Positions 27,685-40,553 of a DNA stretch of 52,819 bases are shown piece by piece (within the stretch, counting starts at the first letter, position 1; each line of letters starts with the position of its first letter). Under the pieces are notes generated by a model. The model searched no databases. It saw only the letters and a list, made by a program, of their open reading frames with translations, and was not told the DNA's origin. Source of the DNA: Candidatus Pelethosoma merdigallinarum. GTDB taxonomy: Bacteria > Bacillota_I > Bacilli_A > RF39 > UBA660. The stretch is from positions 1-52,819 of the forward strand of contig DVKJ01000021.1 in NCBI GenBank assembly GCA_018716065.1. The letters run 5' to 3'. The position numbers and the translations under genes are program-made.

Positions 27685-30600
27685 TGAATGTAAATAATTT
27701 CGAAGGAATAAGAATTGCGATTGCCTCACCAGATCAAATCAGAAAATGGTCTTATGGTGAAGTTAAAAAAGCAGAGACCATTAATTATCGTACTCTAAAA
27801 CCAGAACGTGATGGACTTTTCTGTGAAAAAATATTTGGACCAACCAAAGATTTTGAATGTTCATGTGGAAAGTATAAACGTTTACGTTATAAAAATATTA
27901 TTTGTGATCGCTGTGGAGTAGAGGTAACAAGTTCAAAAGTACGTCGTGAACGTATGGGACATATTGAACTTGCGACTCCTGTATCTCACATTTGGTTCTT
28001 CAAGGGCGTTCCATCTCGTATGGGACTTGTCCTTGATATGTCACCAAGAGAATTAGAGGAAGTATTATATTTCGTATCTTATGTTGTTTTAGATCCAGGG
28101 GCAACGACACTTGCGAAAAAACAAACGATTTCTGATAAAGAATATCGTGCTTACTATGAAAAGTATGGAAATACCTTTAGAGTAGGTATGGGTGCCGCTG
28201 CGATTAAAGAGTTACTAGAACAAGTAGACCTTGAAAAAGAAGTTCAAGAGATTAAAGAAGAAATTGAAGGAATTAAAGATGCTAGTAGTCAAAAACGTGT
28301 TCGCTTAATTAAACGTTTAGATGTCTTAAATGCCTTCTTAGAATCTGGTAACCGTCCAGAATGGATGATTTTAACCGCATTACCAGTGATTCCACCAGAG
28401 CTTCGTCCAATGATTCAATTAGATGGTGGAAGATTCGCTACAAGTGATTTAAATGACTTATATCGTCGTGTTATTAATCGTAATAATCGTTTGAAAAAAT
28501 TAATTGAATTAGGCGCACCTAATATCATTATTCAAAATGAAAAACGTATGCTTCAAGAAGCAGTTGATGCTTTATTCGATAATGGACGTCGTGGACGTAA
28601 TATTACCGGAGCTGGAAATCGACCATTAAAATCATTATCTAGTATGTTAAAAGGAAAACAAGGACGTTTCCGTCAAAACTTATTAGGTAAACGTGTAGAC
28701 TATTCTGCACGTAGTGTAATCGTCGTTGGACCAAACTTAAAAATGTATGAGTGTGGTATTCCAAAAGAAATGGCTCTTGAATTATTCAAACCACATGTTA
28801 TTAACGGTTTAGTTAGTAAAGAAATTGCAGCGAATATTAAAGCCGCAAAACGTATGATTGAAAATCAAGATGAACGTGTATGGGATGTTGTAGAAGAAAA
28901 AATTAAAGAACATCCAGTTATGCTTAACCGTGCACCAACTCTTCACCGTCTTGGTATTCAAGCTTTCGAACCTAAATTAATTGATGGACGAGCAATCCGT
29001 CTTCACCCATTAGTATGTGCGGCATTTAATGCCGACTTCGATGGAGACCAAATGGCTGTCCATTTACCAATTACCGAAGAAGCTCAAGCAGAAGCTCGAT
29101 TACTTATGCTTGGTGCGAACAATATCTTGTCACCAAAAGATGGAAAACCAATTGCTACACCAGGACAAGATATGATCTTAGGTAATTACTATATTACTTT
29201 AGAAAAAGCAGGACTTCCAGGAGAAGGACGTGTATTTAAAGATGAAAATGAAGCACTTATGGCTTATGAAAGAAGAGAAATTACACTTCACACTCGTATT
29301 GCCATTCCAGTTCGTTCATTCAGACATAAAATATTCCCAGATATTTATATGGATAAATACTTAGTAACGACTCCAGGTAAACTTATTTTCAATGGTATTT
29401 TCCCAGATTCTTTCCAATATATTAATGATGGAAGTACAGAAAATATTGAAAAAATTACACCTGCTAAATATTTCTTAGATAAAGGAACGAATATTCCAGA
29501 AGCGATCAAAGAAATGCCTTTAGTAGAGCCATTTATTAAAGGAACCTTTGTTAAATTAATCGCCCAAGTCTATAAGAGATATCAAACAACAGAAACTTCT
29601 ATTATGTTGGACAAATTAAAAGACTTAGGATTTAAACATTCTACTTTATCTGGTATTTCCATTTCTGTTGCCGACTTAATGGAAAGTAAAACGAAAAAAG
29701 AAGTCGTTGCAGAAAGCCAGAAGAAAGTAGATATGATTAACAAACAATTCAAACGTGGTTTAATTACCGAAGATGAGCGTTATGAGAAAGTAGTAGAAAT
29801 TTGGACCAATACCAAAGAAGAAATTGCAAAAGAATTAGAGCAAATGGTAAAAGATAATCGTGATAATCCAGTAGCTATGATGATTGAATCAAAAGCTCGT
29901 GGAGATATCGGATCTTTGAACCAGATTTCAGGTATGCGTGGTTTATTTAACAAACCAAATGGTAAACCAGAAGAAATCCCAGTACTTTCAAACTTCACCG
30001 AAGGTGTAAGCATCTCTGAATTCTTCTTATCTACACACGGAGCTCGTAAAGGAGCTGTAGATACGGCATTAAAAACAGCAGAAGCTGGATACTTAACTCG
30101 TCGTTTAGTGGATGTTGTTCAAGATGTTATCGTAAAAGAAGAAGATTGTGGTACCGATCAAGGTGTTATTGTTGAAGCCTTTGTCAATGAAAAAGATGGA
30201 ACGGTAATCGAATCACTTGCAGATCGTATTATTGGTCGTTATACAAGTAAACCAGTTGTTCATCCAGAAACAAAAGAAGTAATTGTTGAAGCGAATACTT
30301 ATATTACGGAACAACTAGCTGATAAAATTATCAAAGCTGGTATTACAAGAGTTCCAATTCGTACTGTACTTACTTGTAAAACACATCACGGTGTTTGTCA
30401 AAAATGTTATGGTCGTAACTTAGCTACCGGACATGTTGTAGAAACCGGAGAAGCGGTTGGTATTATGGCTGCTCAATCAATTGGTGAACCTGGTACGCAG
30501 TTAACCATGAGAACCTTCAATACCGGAGGAGTTGCTGGAGACGATATTACACAAGGTCTTCCTCGTGTACAAGAAGTCTTTGAAGCACGTAATCCAAAAG

Positions 30601-31319
30601 GAAAAGCAACCATTTCTGAAATTAATGGTGTGGTTTCTAATATTGAAGAAGATGGTGGTAAATTCATTATCTCAGTTAAAAACGATGTTGAAACAAAACA
30701 ACATACAACAAATTACGGAGCTAAATTAGCCGTTGAAAAAGGCGAAGAAGTAAAAGCTGGACAACGTTTAACACATGGTCCAATTAATCCAAAAGAATTG
30801 TTAGTAGTAACGGATCCAATTACCGTTCAACAATATATCTTACTTGAAATTCAAAAAGTTTACCGTTCTCAAGGTGTTGATATTTCTGATAAACACGTTG
30901 AAATTATGGCAAAACGTATGATTTCTAAGATTAAGATTATTAATAGTGGAGATTCCTTATTCTTACCAGGTACCATGGTTAACATGTATGAATTTACCGA
31001 TGAAAATAAAGAATTAATTCTTCAAGGTAAACGTCCTGCAACCGGAAAACCAGTCTTACTTGGTATTACGAAAGCTTCTCTTGAAACAGATTCTTTCTTA
31101 TCTGCAGCTTCTTTCCAAGAAACGACTCGTATCTTAACGGATGCGGCTATTCATGGAAAAGTAGATCATTTACAAGGATTAAAAGAAAATGTTCTTTTAG
31201 GAAAATTGATTCCTGCCGGAACAGGTGCTCGTAAATATCGTAAAGCAGAGTATGATTTAGAATTTGACTTAATGAAAGAAGAACCATTAGAAGCTTTAGA
31301 ACAAGAATTAATGGATTAA
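27684..31319 (+). CDS. rpoC: RNA polymerase subunit beta'
   Basis: [14 protein letters not shown], zinc-binding [24 protein letters not shown]. Confidence 0.98.
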   Translation: MNVNNFEGIRIAIASPDQIRKWSYGEVKKAETINYRTLKPERDGLFCEKIFGPTKDFECSCGKYKRLRYKNIICDRCGVEVTSSKVRRERMGHIELATPVSHIWFFKGVPSRMGLVLDMSPRELEEVLYFVSYVVLDPGATTLAKKQTISDKEYRAYYEKYGNTFRVGMGAAAIKELLEQVDLEKEVQEIKEEIEGIKDASSQKRVRLIKRLDVLNAFLESGNRPEWMILTALPVIPPELRPMIQLDGGRFATSDLNDLYRRVINRNNRLKKLIELGAPNIIIQNEKRMLQEAVDALFDNGRRGRNITGAGNRPLKSLSSMLKGKQGRFRQNLLGKRVDYSARSVIVVGPNLKMYECGIPKEMALELFKPHVINGLVSKEIAANIKAAKRMIENQDERVWDVVEEKIKEHPVMLNRAPTLHRLGIQAFEPKLIDGRAIRLHPLVCAAFNADFDGDQMAVHLPITEEAQAEARLLMLGANNILSPKDGKPIATPGQDMILGNYYITLEKAGLPGEGRVFKDENEALMAYERREITLHTRIAIPVRSFRHKIFPDIYMDKYLVTTPGKLIFNGIFPDSFQYINDGSTENIEKITPAKYFLDKGTNIPEAIKEMPLVEPFIKGTFVKLIAQVYKRYQTTETSIMLDKLKDLGFKHSTLSGISISVADLMESKTKKEVVAESQKKVDMINKQFKRGLITEDERYEKVVEIWTNTKEEIAKELEQMVKDNRDNPVAMMIESKARGDIGSLNQISGMRGLFNKPNGKPEEIPVLSNFTEGVSISEFFLSTHGARKGAVDTALKTAEAGYLTRRLVDVVQDVIVKEEDCGTDQGVIVEAFVNEKDGTVIESLADRIIGRYTSKPVVHPETKEVIVEANTYITEQLADKIIKAGITRVPIRTVLTCKTHHGVCQKCYGRNLATGHVVETGEAVGIMAAQSIGEPGTQLTMRTFNTGGVAGDDITQGLPRVQEVFEARNPKGKATISEINGVVSNIEEDGGKFIISVKNDVETKQHTTNYGAKLAVEKGEEVKAGQRLTHGPINPKELLVVTDPITVQQYILLEIQKVYRSQGVDISDKHVEIMAKRMISKIKIINSGDSLFLPGTMVNMYEFTDENKELILQGKRPATGKPVLLGITKASLETDSFLSAASFQETTRILTDAAIHGKVDHLQGLKENVLLGKLIPAGTGARKYRKAEYDLEFDLMKEEPLEALEQELMD

Positions 31320-31350
31320 AAAAATTAGGAATTTATTTTCCTAATTTTTT
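31318..31350. terminator. Bidirectional terminator between convergent rpoC and the 31333 gene
   Basis: AAAAAATTAGGAA-TTTATT-TTCCTAATTTTTT. Confidence 0.75.
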
Positions 31351-31824
31351 AGTTTTAATTTTATCTGGTTCTTTATATAAAGTAGTTGCGATCAAATGAG
31401 CTTCATCTGCTGTTTGGCAATCATAATATAGAGAGAAAACAAGTTCTTTTTTGATACGTTCTAAAACTTCTGGATAGGCCGTATAAAGAAAACTGGTCAT
31501 ACTAGTTCCTTTTTGGAAAGGATTATCTAGTTTTAACATAAATTCACAAACATCTACTTTTAATTGCGATGTATTTAAATATTTACGATTCTTATGAGCT
31601 AATTGTTTTTCTACTTCTCCCTTTAAATATCTTAAATCTTCATCTAACGTAAATTTCTTTTCAAAATTCTTATAGGTATCTAATTGTTTTTGAATCTTTC
31701 CTAAATCTTCTTTTCTTTCACCACAAGCTTTATTTTCTAATACTTGTAATTTTTCTTCTGTCATTTGATCGAGATACATTGATAACCAACTATATAAGTT
31801 ACACAATTTTTTAATATTTTTCAT
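31333..31824 (-). CDS. Hypothetical protein
   Basis: Complete ORF, ATG preceded by a weak GGACGG-type leader. Confidence 0.7.
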   Translation of the reverse strand: MKNIKKLCNLYSWLSMYLDQMTEEKLQVLENKACGERKEDLGKIQKQLDTYKNFEKKFTLDEDLRYLKGEVEKQLAHKNRKYLNTSQLKVDVCEFMLKLDNPFQKGTSMTSFLYTAYPEVLERIKKELVFSLYYDCQTADEAHLIATTLYKEPDKIKTKKLGK

Positions 31825-31947
31825 GATCCACCGTCCTTATGTGAATATTATACCTTAAAATTACAAGATGTCAAAGGGAATTGGTATATTTTTAAATGTT
31901 CTTCATATAGTTTAGTAGAAAGCGTGGAACTAGGAGGATATAGAAAC

Positions 31948-32469
31948 ATGATTAATAAGAAAAGCTTATGGTTTATTACGTTGTTTAGTTTGATATTAGT
32001 ACTTAGTGTTTATTATGTAACTATGCCAAATGAATTATTACTAACAAATGGTAATAATTATACGGCCCAAACAAGTAAAGAGGAAGAACCAAAAGAAGAA
32101 AAAGCGGAAGTAACGGTAAAAGAAGTCGATGCACTAGATACGCTTCGTGTGGAAGCCAATGAAGAAATGTTAAAAGAAATGGAAGAATTAAAAGTCATTC
32201 TTACCAATTCCGAATCAACTACCGAAGAGAAGAATAATGCGTTTGAAAAAATGAAACTTTTAAATATAACGCGTGGAGAAGAGGAAGAGTTAGAAAAGAA
32301 AATTCAAGAAGAATTTGAATATAAAGCATTTGTAAAAATTGATGGTGATCAAGTAAAAGTAGTAGTTAATGCGGAGAAATTGGATGCGGCAACTGCAAAT
32401 AAAATTATGCGCACTGTTCAAAGTAATTATGATAAGAAAATGTATATTACGGTAAAACACCAAAAATAA
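31948..32469 (+). CDS. spoIIIAH: SpoIIIAH-like protein
   Basis: N-terminal TM (KKSLWFITLFSLILVLSVYYVTMP), coiled region and C-terminal SpoIIIAH-like fold segment; start refined to 31948. Confidence 0.75.
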   Translation: MINKKSLWFITLFSLILVLSVYYVTMPNELLLTNGNNYTAQTSKEEEPKEEKAEVTVKEVDALDTLRVEANEEMLKEMEELKVILTNSESTTEEKNNAFEKMKLLNITRGEEEELEKKIQEEFEYKAFVKIDGDQVKVVVNAEKLDAATANKIMRTVQSNYDKKMYITVKHQK

Positions 32470-32561
32470 CGTTTCCTTGGGCGGATTCTCTCACAAAGGT
32501 TTTGTTTATTCATACAATATTATGAACAAATATAAACCACCTAACTTTAGGAAGTGAGGGA

Positions 32562-32771
32562 ATGATGAAAGGAAGTATTTTAACGAAGAGAGAAAAAGAA
32601 GTTTTTGAATTATTAATTCAAAATAATTCGACAATAGAGATTGCAGAAAAATTAGGTATTAGCGAAAAAACAGTGCGTAATCATATTTCCAATACGATGC
32701 AAAAACTAGGTGTAAATGGACGTGCGGGAGCTGTTGTTGAATTATTAAAACTTGGTGAAATTTCGTTATAA
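32562..32771 (+). CDS. gerE: LuxR-type HTH regulator, GerE-like
   Basis: LTKREKEVFELLIQNNSTIEIAEKLGISEKTVRNHISNTMQKLGV; GerE length and context. Confidence 0.8.
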   Translation: MMKGSILTKREKEVFELLIQNNSTIEIAEKLGISEKTVRNHISNTMQKLGVNGRAGAVVELLKLGEISL

Positions 32772-32773
32772 AA

Positions 32774-32797
32774 GACGCATTTTCCATGCGTTTTTTT
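32774..32797 (+). terminator. Intrinsic terminator
   Basis: GACGCAT-TTTCC-ATGCGTTTTTTT. Confidence 0.8.
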
Positions 32798-32823
32798 CAT
32801 ACAATATACCATGAGGTGGAATC

Positions 32824-33789
32824 ATGTTAAAAAGAAAAGTCTTACAAAAAATTATGGTGACAACCATCGCACTATTTGCTTTATTACTTCTTTATGTTAT
32901 ACCCGCAGAAGTGGAAACAAGAGATACTTTGAAAGTAGAAGAAACATTAGAATATGTAGATCAAAATGCCACATCTGAAATCTTTTTAATTGATCATAAT
33001 GATTATGTAGCTCGTACTATGGTGGCAGTGAATCAGGATACAGATATTGAAAGTAAAGTGAGAGAAATTATTTCTATTCTAACCATTGGTAGTAGTAGCG
33101 AAACAAAAGTACCAAATGGTTTTAAAGCCATCATTCCAGAAGGAACAACGATTAATTCTTTATTGTATGAAAATGGATTATTAAAAATTAATTTTTCAAA
33201 AGAACTCTTAGATGTCAAAAAAGAAGATGAAGAAAAATTAGTAGAATCAATCGTTTATTCTTTAACTTCTTTAGAGGAAATCAAAAATATTATTATTTAC
33301 GTAGAAGATGAACCTCTAACAAAATTACCACAAACAAATATTACTTTACCGGCTACTTTAAATCGTTCCTTTGGTGTGAATAAAGAGTATGAATTTACTA
33401 GTTTAAATGATATTAATGACGTTACCATTTATTATGTAAATAAGTATAATGATGATTATTATTATGTACCAGTTACAAAATATATGAATTCTAGCGATTC
33501 TAAAATAAATATTATTATTAATGAGTTATCAACAGGACCCATTGCGGATACTAATTTAATGAGTTTTTTAAATAGTAATACGAAATTACTTGCCGTAGAA
33601 GAATTAGAAGATACATTAAATCTTGAATTTAACAATGCGATTTTAAGTGATCTAGATAAGCAAAAAATATTAGAAGAAGTTGTATATAGTATTTGTTTAT
33701 CTGTAGAAGATAATTATGATGTCGAACAAGTTGCTTTTTATGTAGGGGAGGAAGAAATTTATAAAAGTACTTTAAAAACTATTGAATAA
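32824..33789 (+). CDS. gerM: GerM-like (GerMN domain) spore protein
   Basis: N-terminal anchor plus two GerMN-like repeats (IPEGTTINSLLYENGLLKINFSKEL; LLAVEELEDTLNLEFN). Confidence 0.7.
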   Translation: MLKRKVLQKIMVTTIALFALLLLYVIPAEVETRDTLKVEETLEYVDQNATSEIFLIDHNDYVARTMVAVNQDTDIESKVREIISILTIGSSSETKVPNGFKAIIPEGTTINSLLYENGLLKINFSKELLDVKKEDEEKLVESIVYSLTSLEEIKNIIIYVEDEPLTKLPQTNITLPATLNRSFGVNKEYEFTSLNDINDVTIYYVNKYNDDYYYVPVTKYMNSSDSKINIIINELSTGPIADTNLMSFLNSNTKLLAVEELEDTLNLEFNNAILSDLDKQKILEEVVYSICLSVEDNYDVEQVAFYVGEEEIYKSTLKTIE

Positions 33790-33837
33790 TCGATAGTTTT
33801 GTTGTATAATCTAAGTTGTCAAAAAGATTATTCAACT

Positions 33838-33914
<77 letters not shown>

Positions 33915-33976
33915 TATCGATATTAACCCTTATGAATTAAGGGTTTTTACTTTATTAACAAGAAAAATATTTTTAC

Positions 33977-34008
33977 AAAAACACAGTAGATCGGTCTACT
34001 GTGTTTTT
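33977..34008. terminator. Terminator hairpin at the end of the glycosyltransferase gene
   Basis: AAACACAGTAGA-TCGG-TCTACTGTGTTTTT. Confidence 0.75.
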
Positions 34009-35087
34009 ATGAGTTTCTGTATGAATTTTTGATTTTCTTTTAAACGATCATCATGAGGATTTATTTCAATTGCTTTTTTTATATATTTTAAAGATGCACG
34101 ATATTTTCCTTGATAGTAACAACTGAGTGATAGTAAGTCATAAACGGTTTCATTCCAACTAAATATTTCGTTAATATAAGTTTTTGGATGTGTTTTAATT
34201 TTTAAAGCGAGGCGACAATATTTTTCTACCATTTTCCAATTTTTTTCTTCATAATATAGAAGGGCTTCTTCCATATAAGGGTCACGGAGATAAGGCGCTT
34301 CTTTTCTTGCTTTTGATAGCCAAAGATGAGCTTCATCAAATCGTTTAAGATTTTTGTAGCAACGAGCAATAAAGCGCATAGACGCACAACGTTCATCTCT
34401 CCATGTTGCCGTTGGTAATTGTAAATGGCAAATCAATGTGTCAATCGCTTCATTCCATTTTCCGTAATACATGTATTCGCGACCGAGATAATGCATATTA
34501 CGATCATCATTAGGGTCTTCTTTTACAGATAATTCTAATAGTGGAAGATAACTAGAACGTGATTTCGTATGATCAGGATAGTGTCTTAACGTAATTTGAT
34601 CTGTAAATATTTTCTGTTCTGGTTTATTTCCTTGATACGTTAAGACTTCATGAACAGGATGGGTCCAAGTATAGTGAAAGCGTGAGTGAATTTTTTCAAT
34701 ATAGAAACTGACTAATGGTTGATCTTTCTCATCTAGTAACCAATGATAGGTATAACCTAAACGAGTCATTGAATCGTTCCATATTTTTTCTAATTCCTTT
34801 CGCCATCCTTTATCAAATATTTCATCTAAATCTGTACATACACAAATGGCTTCTTCTTCAGGAACAAGTTTTAAAGATTCATTTCGTGCGACGTCAAAAC
34901 GCCATGGTTCAATTTTCTTTGTGATAACTGTAACACCACGTTTTTTTAATTTGTTTACCGTTTGATCTGTTGAACCAGTATCCAATACATATATGTGATC
35001 GGCTTCTTTCATGGAATCTACCCAACGATCGACATGTTTTTCTTCGTTCTTACAAATGGCATATACATAAACTTTATATTTTTTCAT
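33996..35087 (-). CDS. Family 2 glycosyltransferase with C-terminal TPR-like repeats
   Basis: [40 protein letters not shown]-like C-terminus. Confidence 0.88.
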   Translation of the reverse strand: MKKYKVYVYAICKNEEKHVDRWVDSMKEADHIYVLDTGSTDQTVNKLKKRGVTVITKKIEPWRFDVARNESLKLVPEEEAICVCTDLDEIFDKGWRKELEKIWNDSMTRLGYTYHWLLDEKDQPLVSFYIEKIHSRFHYTWTHPVHEVLTYQGNKPEQKIFTDQITLRHYPDHTKSRSSYLPLLELSVKEDPNDDRNMHYLGREYMYYGKWNEAIDTLICHLQLPTATWRDERCASMRFIARCYKNLKRFDEAHLWLSKARKEAPYLRDPYMEEALLYYEEKNWKMVEKYCRLALKIKTHPKTYINEIFSWNETVYDLLSLSCYYQGKYRASLKYIKKAIEINPHDDRLKENQKFIQKLIKTQ

Positions 35088-35104
35088 CCTTTCCTCCTAA
35101 TGAT

Positions 35105-35902
<798 letters not shown>

Positions 35903-36056
35903 GTGATCCTCCTTTCACTATATTGTATGAAGTTTTTTAAAAGTGCAAATGTTAATAACCTAAGTAAGAAAATTTTTAAATGTAAAGTTCATAAATGATA
36001 GTAGAAAAGGGATTAAAAATGTGTTATGATTATGTAGTAGTATAGGAGGTTTACTC

Positions 36057-36359
36057 ATGGATTTAATTATTTTTATATTAGTCGTTTGTATTATTTTATA
36101 TTTATTTCGTAGCTTTAATGCTTTTATTTACTTTATGGCACTTGCAGAAATATTACTTCGCTTATTATCTTTCTTAAGTGAACGACTTCCTTTTGGTGAA
36201 GTTACGACTTGGATTCGTGAAAATGTTCCAAGTTCGATTCAAGCTTTAATTAATAGTTATTCTAGTGGTATTTTAAATGATATTCTTAGTTGGGGTCTAT
36301 TTATTTGTTTTGCGATCTTTTGGTATCACACCTTCCGAATCTTCTTGAAGAAGAAATAG
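36057..36359 (+). CDS. Small hypothetical membrane protein
   Basis: TM segments at both ends; AGGAGG RBS. Confidence 0.75.
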   Translation: MDLIIFILVVCIILYLFRSFNAFIYFMALAEILLRLLSFLSERLPFGEVTTWIRENVPSSIQALINSYSSGILNDILSWGLFICFAIFWYHTFRIFLKKK

Positions 36360-36399
36360 AGAATCTCAAATAGAATTTATCTTCTTGAAGAAGAAATAG
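36341..36399 (+). repeat. Direct repeat CTTCTTGAAGAAGAAATAG (36341-36359 and 36381-36399)
   Basis: Identical 19-mers 40 nt apart. Confidence 0.8.
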
Positions 36400-36470
36400 G
36401 TTTGTTTTTCTAAAGAAGAGATTATACTAAATAATAGTTATTAATTGAAAAATGAAAAGTGAGTGAAAAT

Positions 36471-37361
36471 ATGAAAAAACAAGGTTTTACTTTAGTGGAA
36501 TTACTTGCCGTTATCATTATTATTGGGTTGATGGGACTAATTATTATTCCAACTGTAAATAAGGCAATTCGTGATTTTCGTGGGGATACTTATGAGAATC
36601 AAATTGAGACGATTGAACTAGCTGCTAGTAATTGGGCAACTGATAACCCATATTCTTTACCTGCGGAAGACGGGGGGGTTACTACGATTACGTTAGGTAC
36701 TTTAAAATCTGGTGGTTATGTGGATGCGGATTTAAAAAATCCTAAGACAGATAAGTCGTTTCCTAATGATTTATTAATTGAAATTACGCGCAAAAAGAAG
36801 AATTTTCGTTATAAAGTCATTGAAGATAGTGGTAGTGATGTCGATGTGGAATATAACGAACGTGGTCCTGTAATTGTTCTTTGTGGTAATAGTACGGAAT
36901 ATGTAAATTTAGGTGCGGACAAGTATGATGAACCAAAATGTGAAGGTACTAGCTATGTAGGTGCGATGGCTTATGATTATCAAGGAAATGCGATTCCATC
37001 GGCTTTGGATAAAACTAGTACAGTAAATACGAAAAAAGCTGGTACGTATAAGATTACTTATGTGGCTTTGTATAATAATATGACAACGAGTGCGACTAGA
37101 ACGGTGATTGTAAAAGATATGGAAGGACCTAAAATTACAGTTAATGGAAGTACAGAGAACCAAAAAATTCGTATTAATAAAGGAAGTACGTATACGATTC
37201 CAGTAGGAAGTGCGGTAGATAATGATGGAACAACTATTACCAATATTAAGCCTTCTGGTACCGTTAATACAGCGGTTGCGGGAAGTTATCGTTTAACTTA
37301 TCAAGCAGAAGATAAATCAGGAAATCAATCTAAATTGGAATTAGTTGTTATTGTAAGATAA
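36471..37361 (+). CDS. Prepilin-like protein with C-terminal Ig-like (DUF5011-type) domains
   Basis: MKKQGFTLVELLAVIIIIGLMGLIIIPTV; DxxGPxIxVNG... and AVAGSYRLTYQAEDKSGNQS. Confidence 0.85.
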   Translation: MKKQGFTLVELLAVIIIIGLMGLIIIPTVNKAIRDFRGDTYENQIETIELAASNWATDNPYSLPAEDGGVTTITLGTLKSGGYVDADLKNPKTDKSFPNDLLIEITRKKKNFRYKVIEDSGSDVDVEYNERGPVIVLCGNSTEYVNLGADKYDEPKCEGTSYVGAMAYDYQGNAIPSALDKTSTVNTKKAGTYKITYVALYNNMTTSATRTVIVKDMEGPKITVNGSTENQKIRINKGSTYTIPVGSAVDNDGTTITNIKPSGTVNTAVAGSYRLTYQAEDKSGNQSKLELVVIVR

Positions 37362-37388
37362 AAAGTGAACAAGTGTTCACTTTTTTTG
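37361..37388 (+). terminator. Intrinsic terminator
   Basis: AAAAGTGAACAAGTGTTCACTTTTTTT. Confidence 0.8.
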
Positions 37389-37445
37389 GATAGAATGGTA
37401 GACATTATGAGTAGAATTTGGTACAATAATTGAGGAAAATGAGGG

Positions 37446-38006
37446 ATGTATATGTATGCATATATCAAGGGAATGGTTACCGATATTGAAAGTACTTATA
37501 TTGTTGTAGATCATCAAGGCTTAGGATTTATGGTGTATACGCCAAACCCTTATTCTTTTGAATTGAATAAAGAAGCGATGGTTTATTTATATCAATATAT
37601 TCGAGAAGATGAACAGACTTTGTATGGATTTAAAACGAAGGAAGAAAAAGAGTTGTTTTTACGTTTAATTAGTGTTAAAGGACTAGGATGTAAAATGGCT
37701 TTGCCGATGTTGGCAACGGGATCGTTGGAAGGAATTATGGATGCGATTGAACGTGAAAATATTCTTTATTTAAAGAAATTTCCGAAAATTGGTGATAAAG
37801 TAGCGCGTCAGATTATCTTAGATTTAAAAGGAAAATTGACGACGATAGAAGGAAATAATCATCAACCAGTCAATGATGAATTGATGGAAGTATTGGAAGG
37901 ATTAGGATATCGTAAAGCCGATATTAAGAAAGTAATTTCAAAGGTAGATGCTAGAAAAACAATCGAAGATCAAATTAAAGATGCCTTAAAATTATTATTG
38001 AAATAG
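37446..38006 (+). CDS. ruvA: Holliday junction branch migration protein RuvA
   Basis: [30 protein letters not shown]; followed by ruvB. Confidence 0.96.
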   Translation: MYMYAYIKGMVTDIESTYIVVDHQGLGFMVYTPNPYSFELNKEAMVYLYQYIREDEQTLYGFKTKEEKELFLRLISVKGLGCKMALPMLATGSLEGIMDAIERENILYLKKFPKIGDKVARQIILDLKGKLTTIEGNNHQPVNDELMEVLEGLGYRKADIKKVISKVDARKTIEDQIKDALKLLLK

Positions 38007-38017
38007 GGGGGATTACT

Positions 38018-39013
38018 GTGGATGAACGTATTGTTACAAACGAAGAATTAAAAGAAGATGAAACAGAGGAAAATCTTCGACCTAGTAGTATTGAAGAATA
38101 TATTGGTCAAAAAGAGGTTAAAGAAAATTTAGGGGTTTTTATGAAAGCTGCTCGTTTGCGTGATGAGGTGTTGGATCATGTATTATTATATGGCCCTCCT
38201 GGATTAGGTAAAACAACACTTGCTTATATTATTGCCAATGAGATGGGTGGACATATTAAGACTGCAAGTGGACCTTCTATTGAAAAGCAAGGAGATTTGG
38301 CAGCTATTTTATCAACATTAGAACCTGGAGATATTTTATTTATTGATGAAATTCATCGTATGCCTAGATATATTGAAGAAATTTTATATCCAGCTATGGA
38401 AGATTTTACTTTAGATATTATTGTAGGGAATGATGCGAGTAGTCGAAATATTAAAATCGATTTACCTCCATTCACTTTAGTAGGGGCAACTACTCGTGCC
38501 GGAGATTTATCTGATCCCTTGCGTGATCGTTTTGGAATTGTCTTAAAATTAGAGTATTATGGGCCTGAAGAATTAACGAAAATTGTAAAAAGAACGAGTC
38601 GTGTTTTAGAATCACCTATCGAAGAGGATGCGGCTAAAGAATTAGCTCGTCGTAGTCGTGGAACCCCTCGTATTGCCAATCGTTTATTTAAAAGAGTACG
38701 TGATTTTGCACTTGTTATGGGGGATGGTATGATTGATAAAGAAATAACAAGTCTTGCACTGGATCGATTAAAAGTAGATAAATTAGGTCTTGATAGTACC
38801 GATTATAATTTATTGAAAGCGATTATTGAACGTTTTAATGGAGGACCTGTGGGTATTGATGCCTTAGCCTCTTCCATTGGGGAAGAAAGAGGAACCATTG
38901 AAGACGTTTATGAGCCTTATTTGTTACAAAATGGATTATTAAAAAGAACCAGTCGTGGACGTATGGTTACGGATAAAGCCTATAAACATTTGGGGATTGA
39001 AAAAGAAAATTGA
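38018..39013 (+). CDS. ruvB: Holliday junction helicase RuvB
   Basis: [48 protein letters not shown]. Confidence 0.98.
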   Translation: MDERIVTNEELKEDETEENLRPSSIEEYIGQKEVKENLGVFMKAARLRDEVLDHVLLYGPPGLGKTTLAYIIANEMGGHIKTASGPSIEKQGDLAAILSTLEPGDILFIDEIHRMPRYIEEILYPAMEDFTLDIIVGNDASSRNIKIDLPPFTLVGATTRAGDLSDPLRDRFGIVLKLEYYGPEELTKIVKRTSRVLESPIEEDAAKELARRSRGTPRIANRLFKRVRDFALVMGDGMIDKEITSLALDRLKVDKLGLDSTDYNLLKAIIERFNGGPVGIDALASSIGEERGTIEDVYEPYLLQNGLLKRTSRGRMVTDKAYKHLGIEKEN

Positions 39014-39052
39014 GTGTGTTACAATAAGAAATCAGTAGAGGAGTCGTTTATT

Positions 39053-39523
39053 ATGGAAGTAAATTTAAAACAAGAAGAAATTCGTTTTTTACCAGAGACA
39101 TTTACCGACACTTTTTTAGATGATTTTAAGAGAAAATCTTTTTTCTTTTTTCTTTTGCACCCGAATTTATCCATGAAAACAAAATATCGTTATTACCAAA
39201 TCATAAAAAAAATGGATGAGTTAAAAGAACTAGATACTGTTTTACTATCGAAGTTATATCACCGTCTTTTGCGTATTGATCAATCACCAAGTGATATTGA
39301 AAAACGCATTAGTATGTTTATGGGGTCATTGGCTATTGCCATTCATACTCAATATATCTTATTTTTAGATATTGAAAATTTTATTAAAACGGCTTATGAA
39401 GTAGATCAAGCCAATATTTATTTAGATCAATTAGATGATTATAGTTGCTTTCTGTTCGATGAAGATACAAAGAATAAAAGTATTTTAAAAACCAAAGAAG
39501 ATTATGTGATGAGAAAGAAGTGA
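39053..39523 (+). CDS. Hypothetical protein
   Basis: ORF with ATG at 39053 after GAGGAG. Confidence 0.7.
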   Translation: MEVNLKQEEIRFLPETFTDTFLDDFKRKSFFFFLLHPNLSMKTKYRYYQIIKKMDELKELDTVLLSKLYHRLLRIDQSPSDIEKRISMFMGSLAIAIHTQYILFLDIENFIKTAYEVDQANIYLDQLDDYSCFLFDEDTKNKSILKTKEDYVMRKK

Positions 39524-39527
39524 GAAT

Positions 39528-40553
39528 GTGAAGACGGATGATTTTGATTTTTATTTACCCGAAGAGTTAATTGCGCAAACCCCTTTAAAGAAAAGAGATG
39601 CGTCTAAATTTCTAGTATTAGATAAAGAGACGGGAGAAATAGAACATCGTCATTTTACCGATATTATTGATTATTTAGTACCGGGAGATGTTTTAGTATT
39701 AAATGATACGAAAGTCATTCCCGCTCGTCTTTATGGAATTAAAGAAGAAACGAATGCGTTTATTGAAGTATTAATGTTAAAAGATACCGGAAATGACGTT
39801 TGGCAAGTTCTTTGTAAACCAGCGAAAAGAGTAAAAGTGGGAACGGTTATTTCCTTTGGTGAAGGAAAACTAAAAGCGGAATGTACAGAAGTCAAAGAAG
39901 ATGGAATTCGTTATTTAAAACTAATTTATGATGGTATTTTAATGGAAATTTTAGATGAATTAGGAGAAATGCCATTACCGCCTTATATTCATGAAAAACT
40001 AGAAGAAAAAGATCGTTATCAAACGGTATATGCGAAAAATAGAGGAAGTGCGGCCGCTCCTACTGCTGGTCTTCATTTTACGAAAGAATTACTAGAGCGT
40101 ATTCAAGAAAAAGGGATTATTGTAACAACCGTTACTTTACATGTTGGTCTTGGAACCTTTCGACCAGTCAACGTAGAAGATGTGAAAAGTCATAAGATGC
40201 ATTCAGAGTTTTATCATATGAGTAAAGAAACCGCGGATATTTTAAATCAAGCTAAAAAAGAACATCGTCGTATTATTAGTGTTGGAACTACTTCTGTTCG
40301 TACCTTAGAAACTGTAATTTCTTTATATGGAACGTTTAAAGAATGTAGTGGAAATACGGAGATTTTTATTTATCCAGGCTATGAATTTAAAGCGATTGAT
40401 GCATTAGTCACGAATTTTCATTTACCAAAATCGACTTTAGTTATGTTGGTAAGTGCTTTAGCTGGAAAGGATAAAATCATGCAAGCATACGCGGAAGCGG
40501 TGAAACATAAATATCGTTTCTTCTCCTTTGGTGATAGTATGTTTATTAAGTAA
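39528..40553 (+). CDS. queA: S-adenosylmethionine:tRNA ribosyltransferase-isomerase
   Basis: [37 protein letters not shown]. Confidence 0.97.
   Translation: MKTDDFDFYLPEELIAQTPLKKRDASKFLVLDKETGEIEHRHFTDIIDYLVPGDVLVLNDTKVIPARLYGIKEETNAFIEVLMLKDTGNDVWQVLCKPAKRVKVGTVISFGEGKLKAECTEVKEDGIRYLKLIYDGILMEILDELGEMPLPPYIHEKLEEKDRYQTVYAKNRGSAAAPTAGLHFTKELLERIQEKGIIVTTVTLHVGLGTFRPVNVEDVKSHKMHSEFYHMSKETADILNQAKKEHRRIISVGTTSVRTLETVISLYGTFKECSGNTEIFIYPGYEFKAIDALVTNFHLPKSTLVMLVSALAGKDKIMQAYAEAVKHKYRFFSFGDSMFIK

Noticed and set aside
29780-30729. ORFs antisense or out of frame in rpoC
   Set aside because: Overlap a highly conserved essential gene; typical spurious frames.
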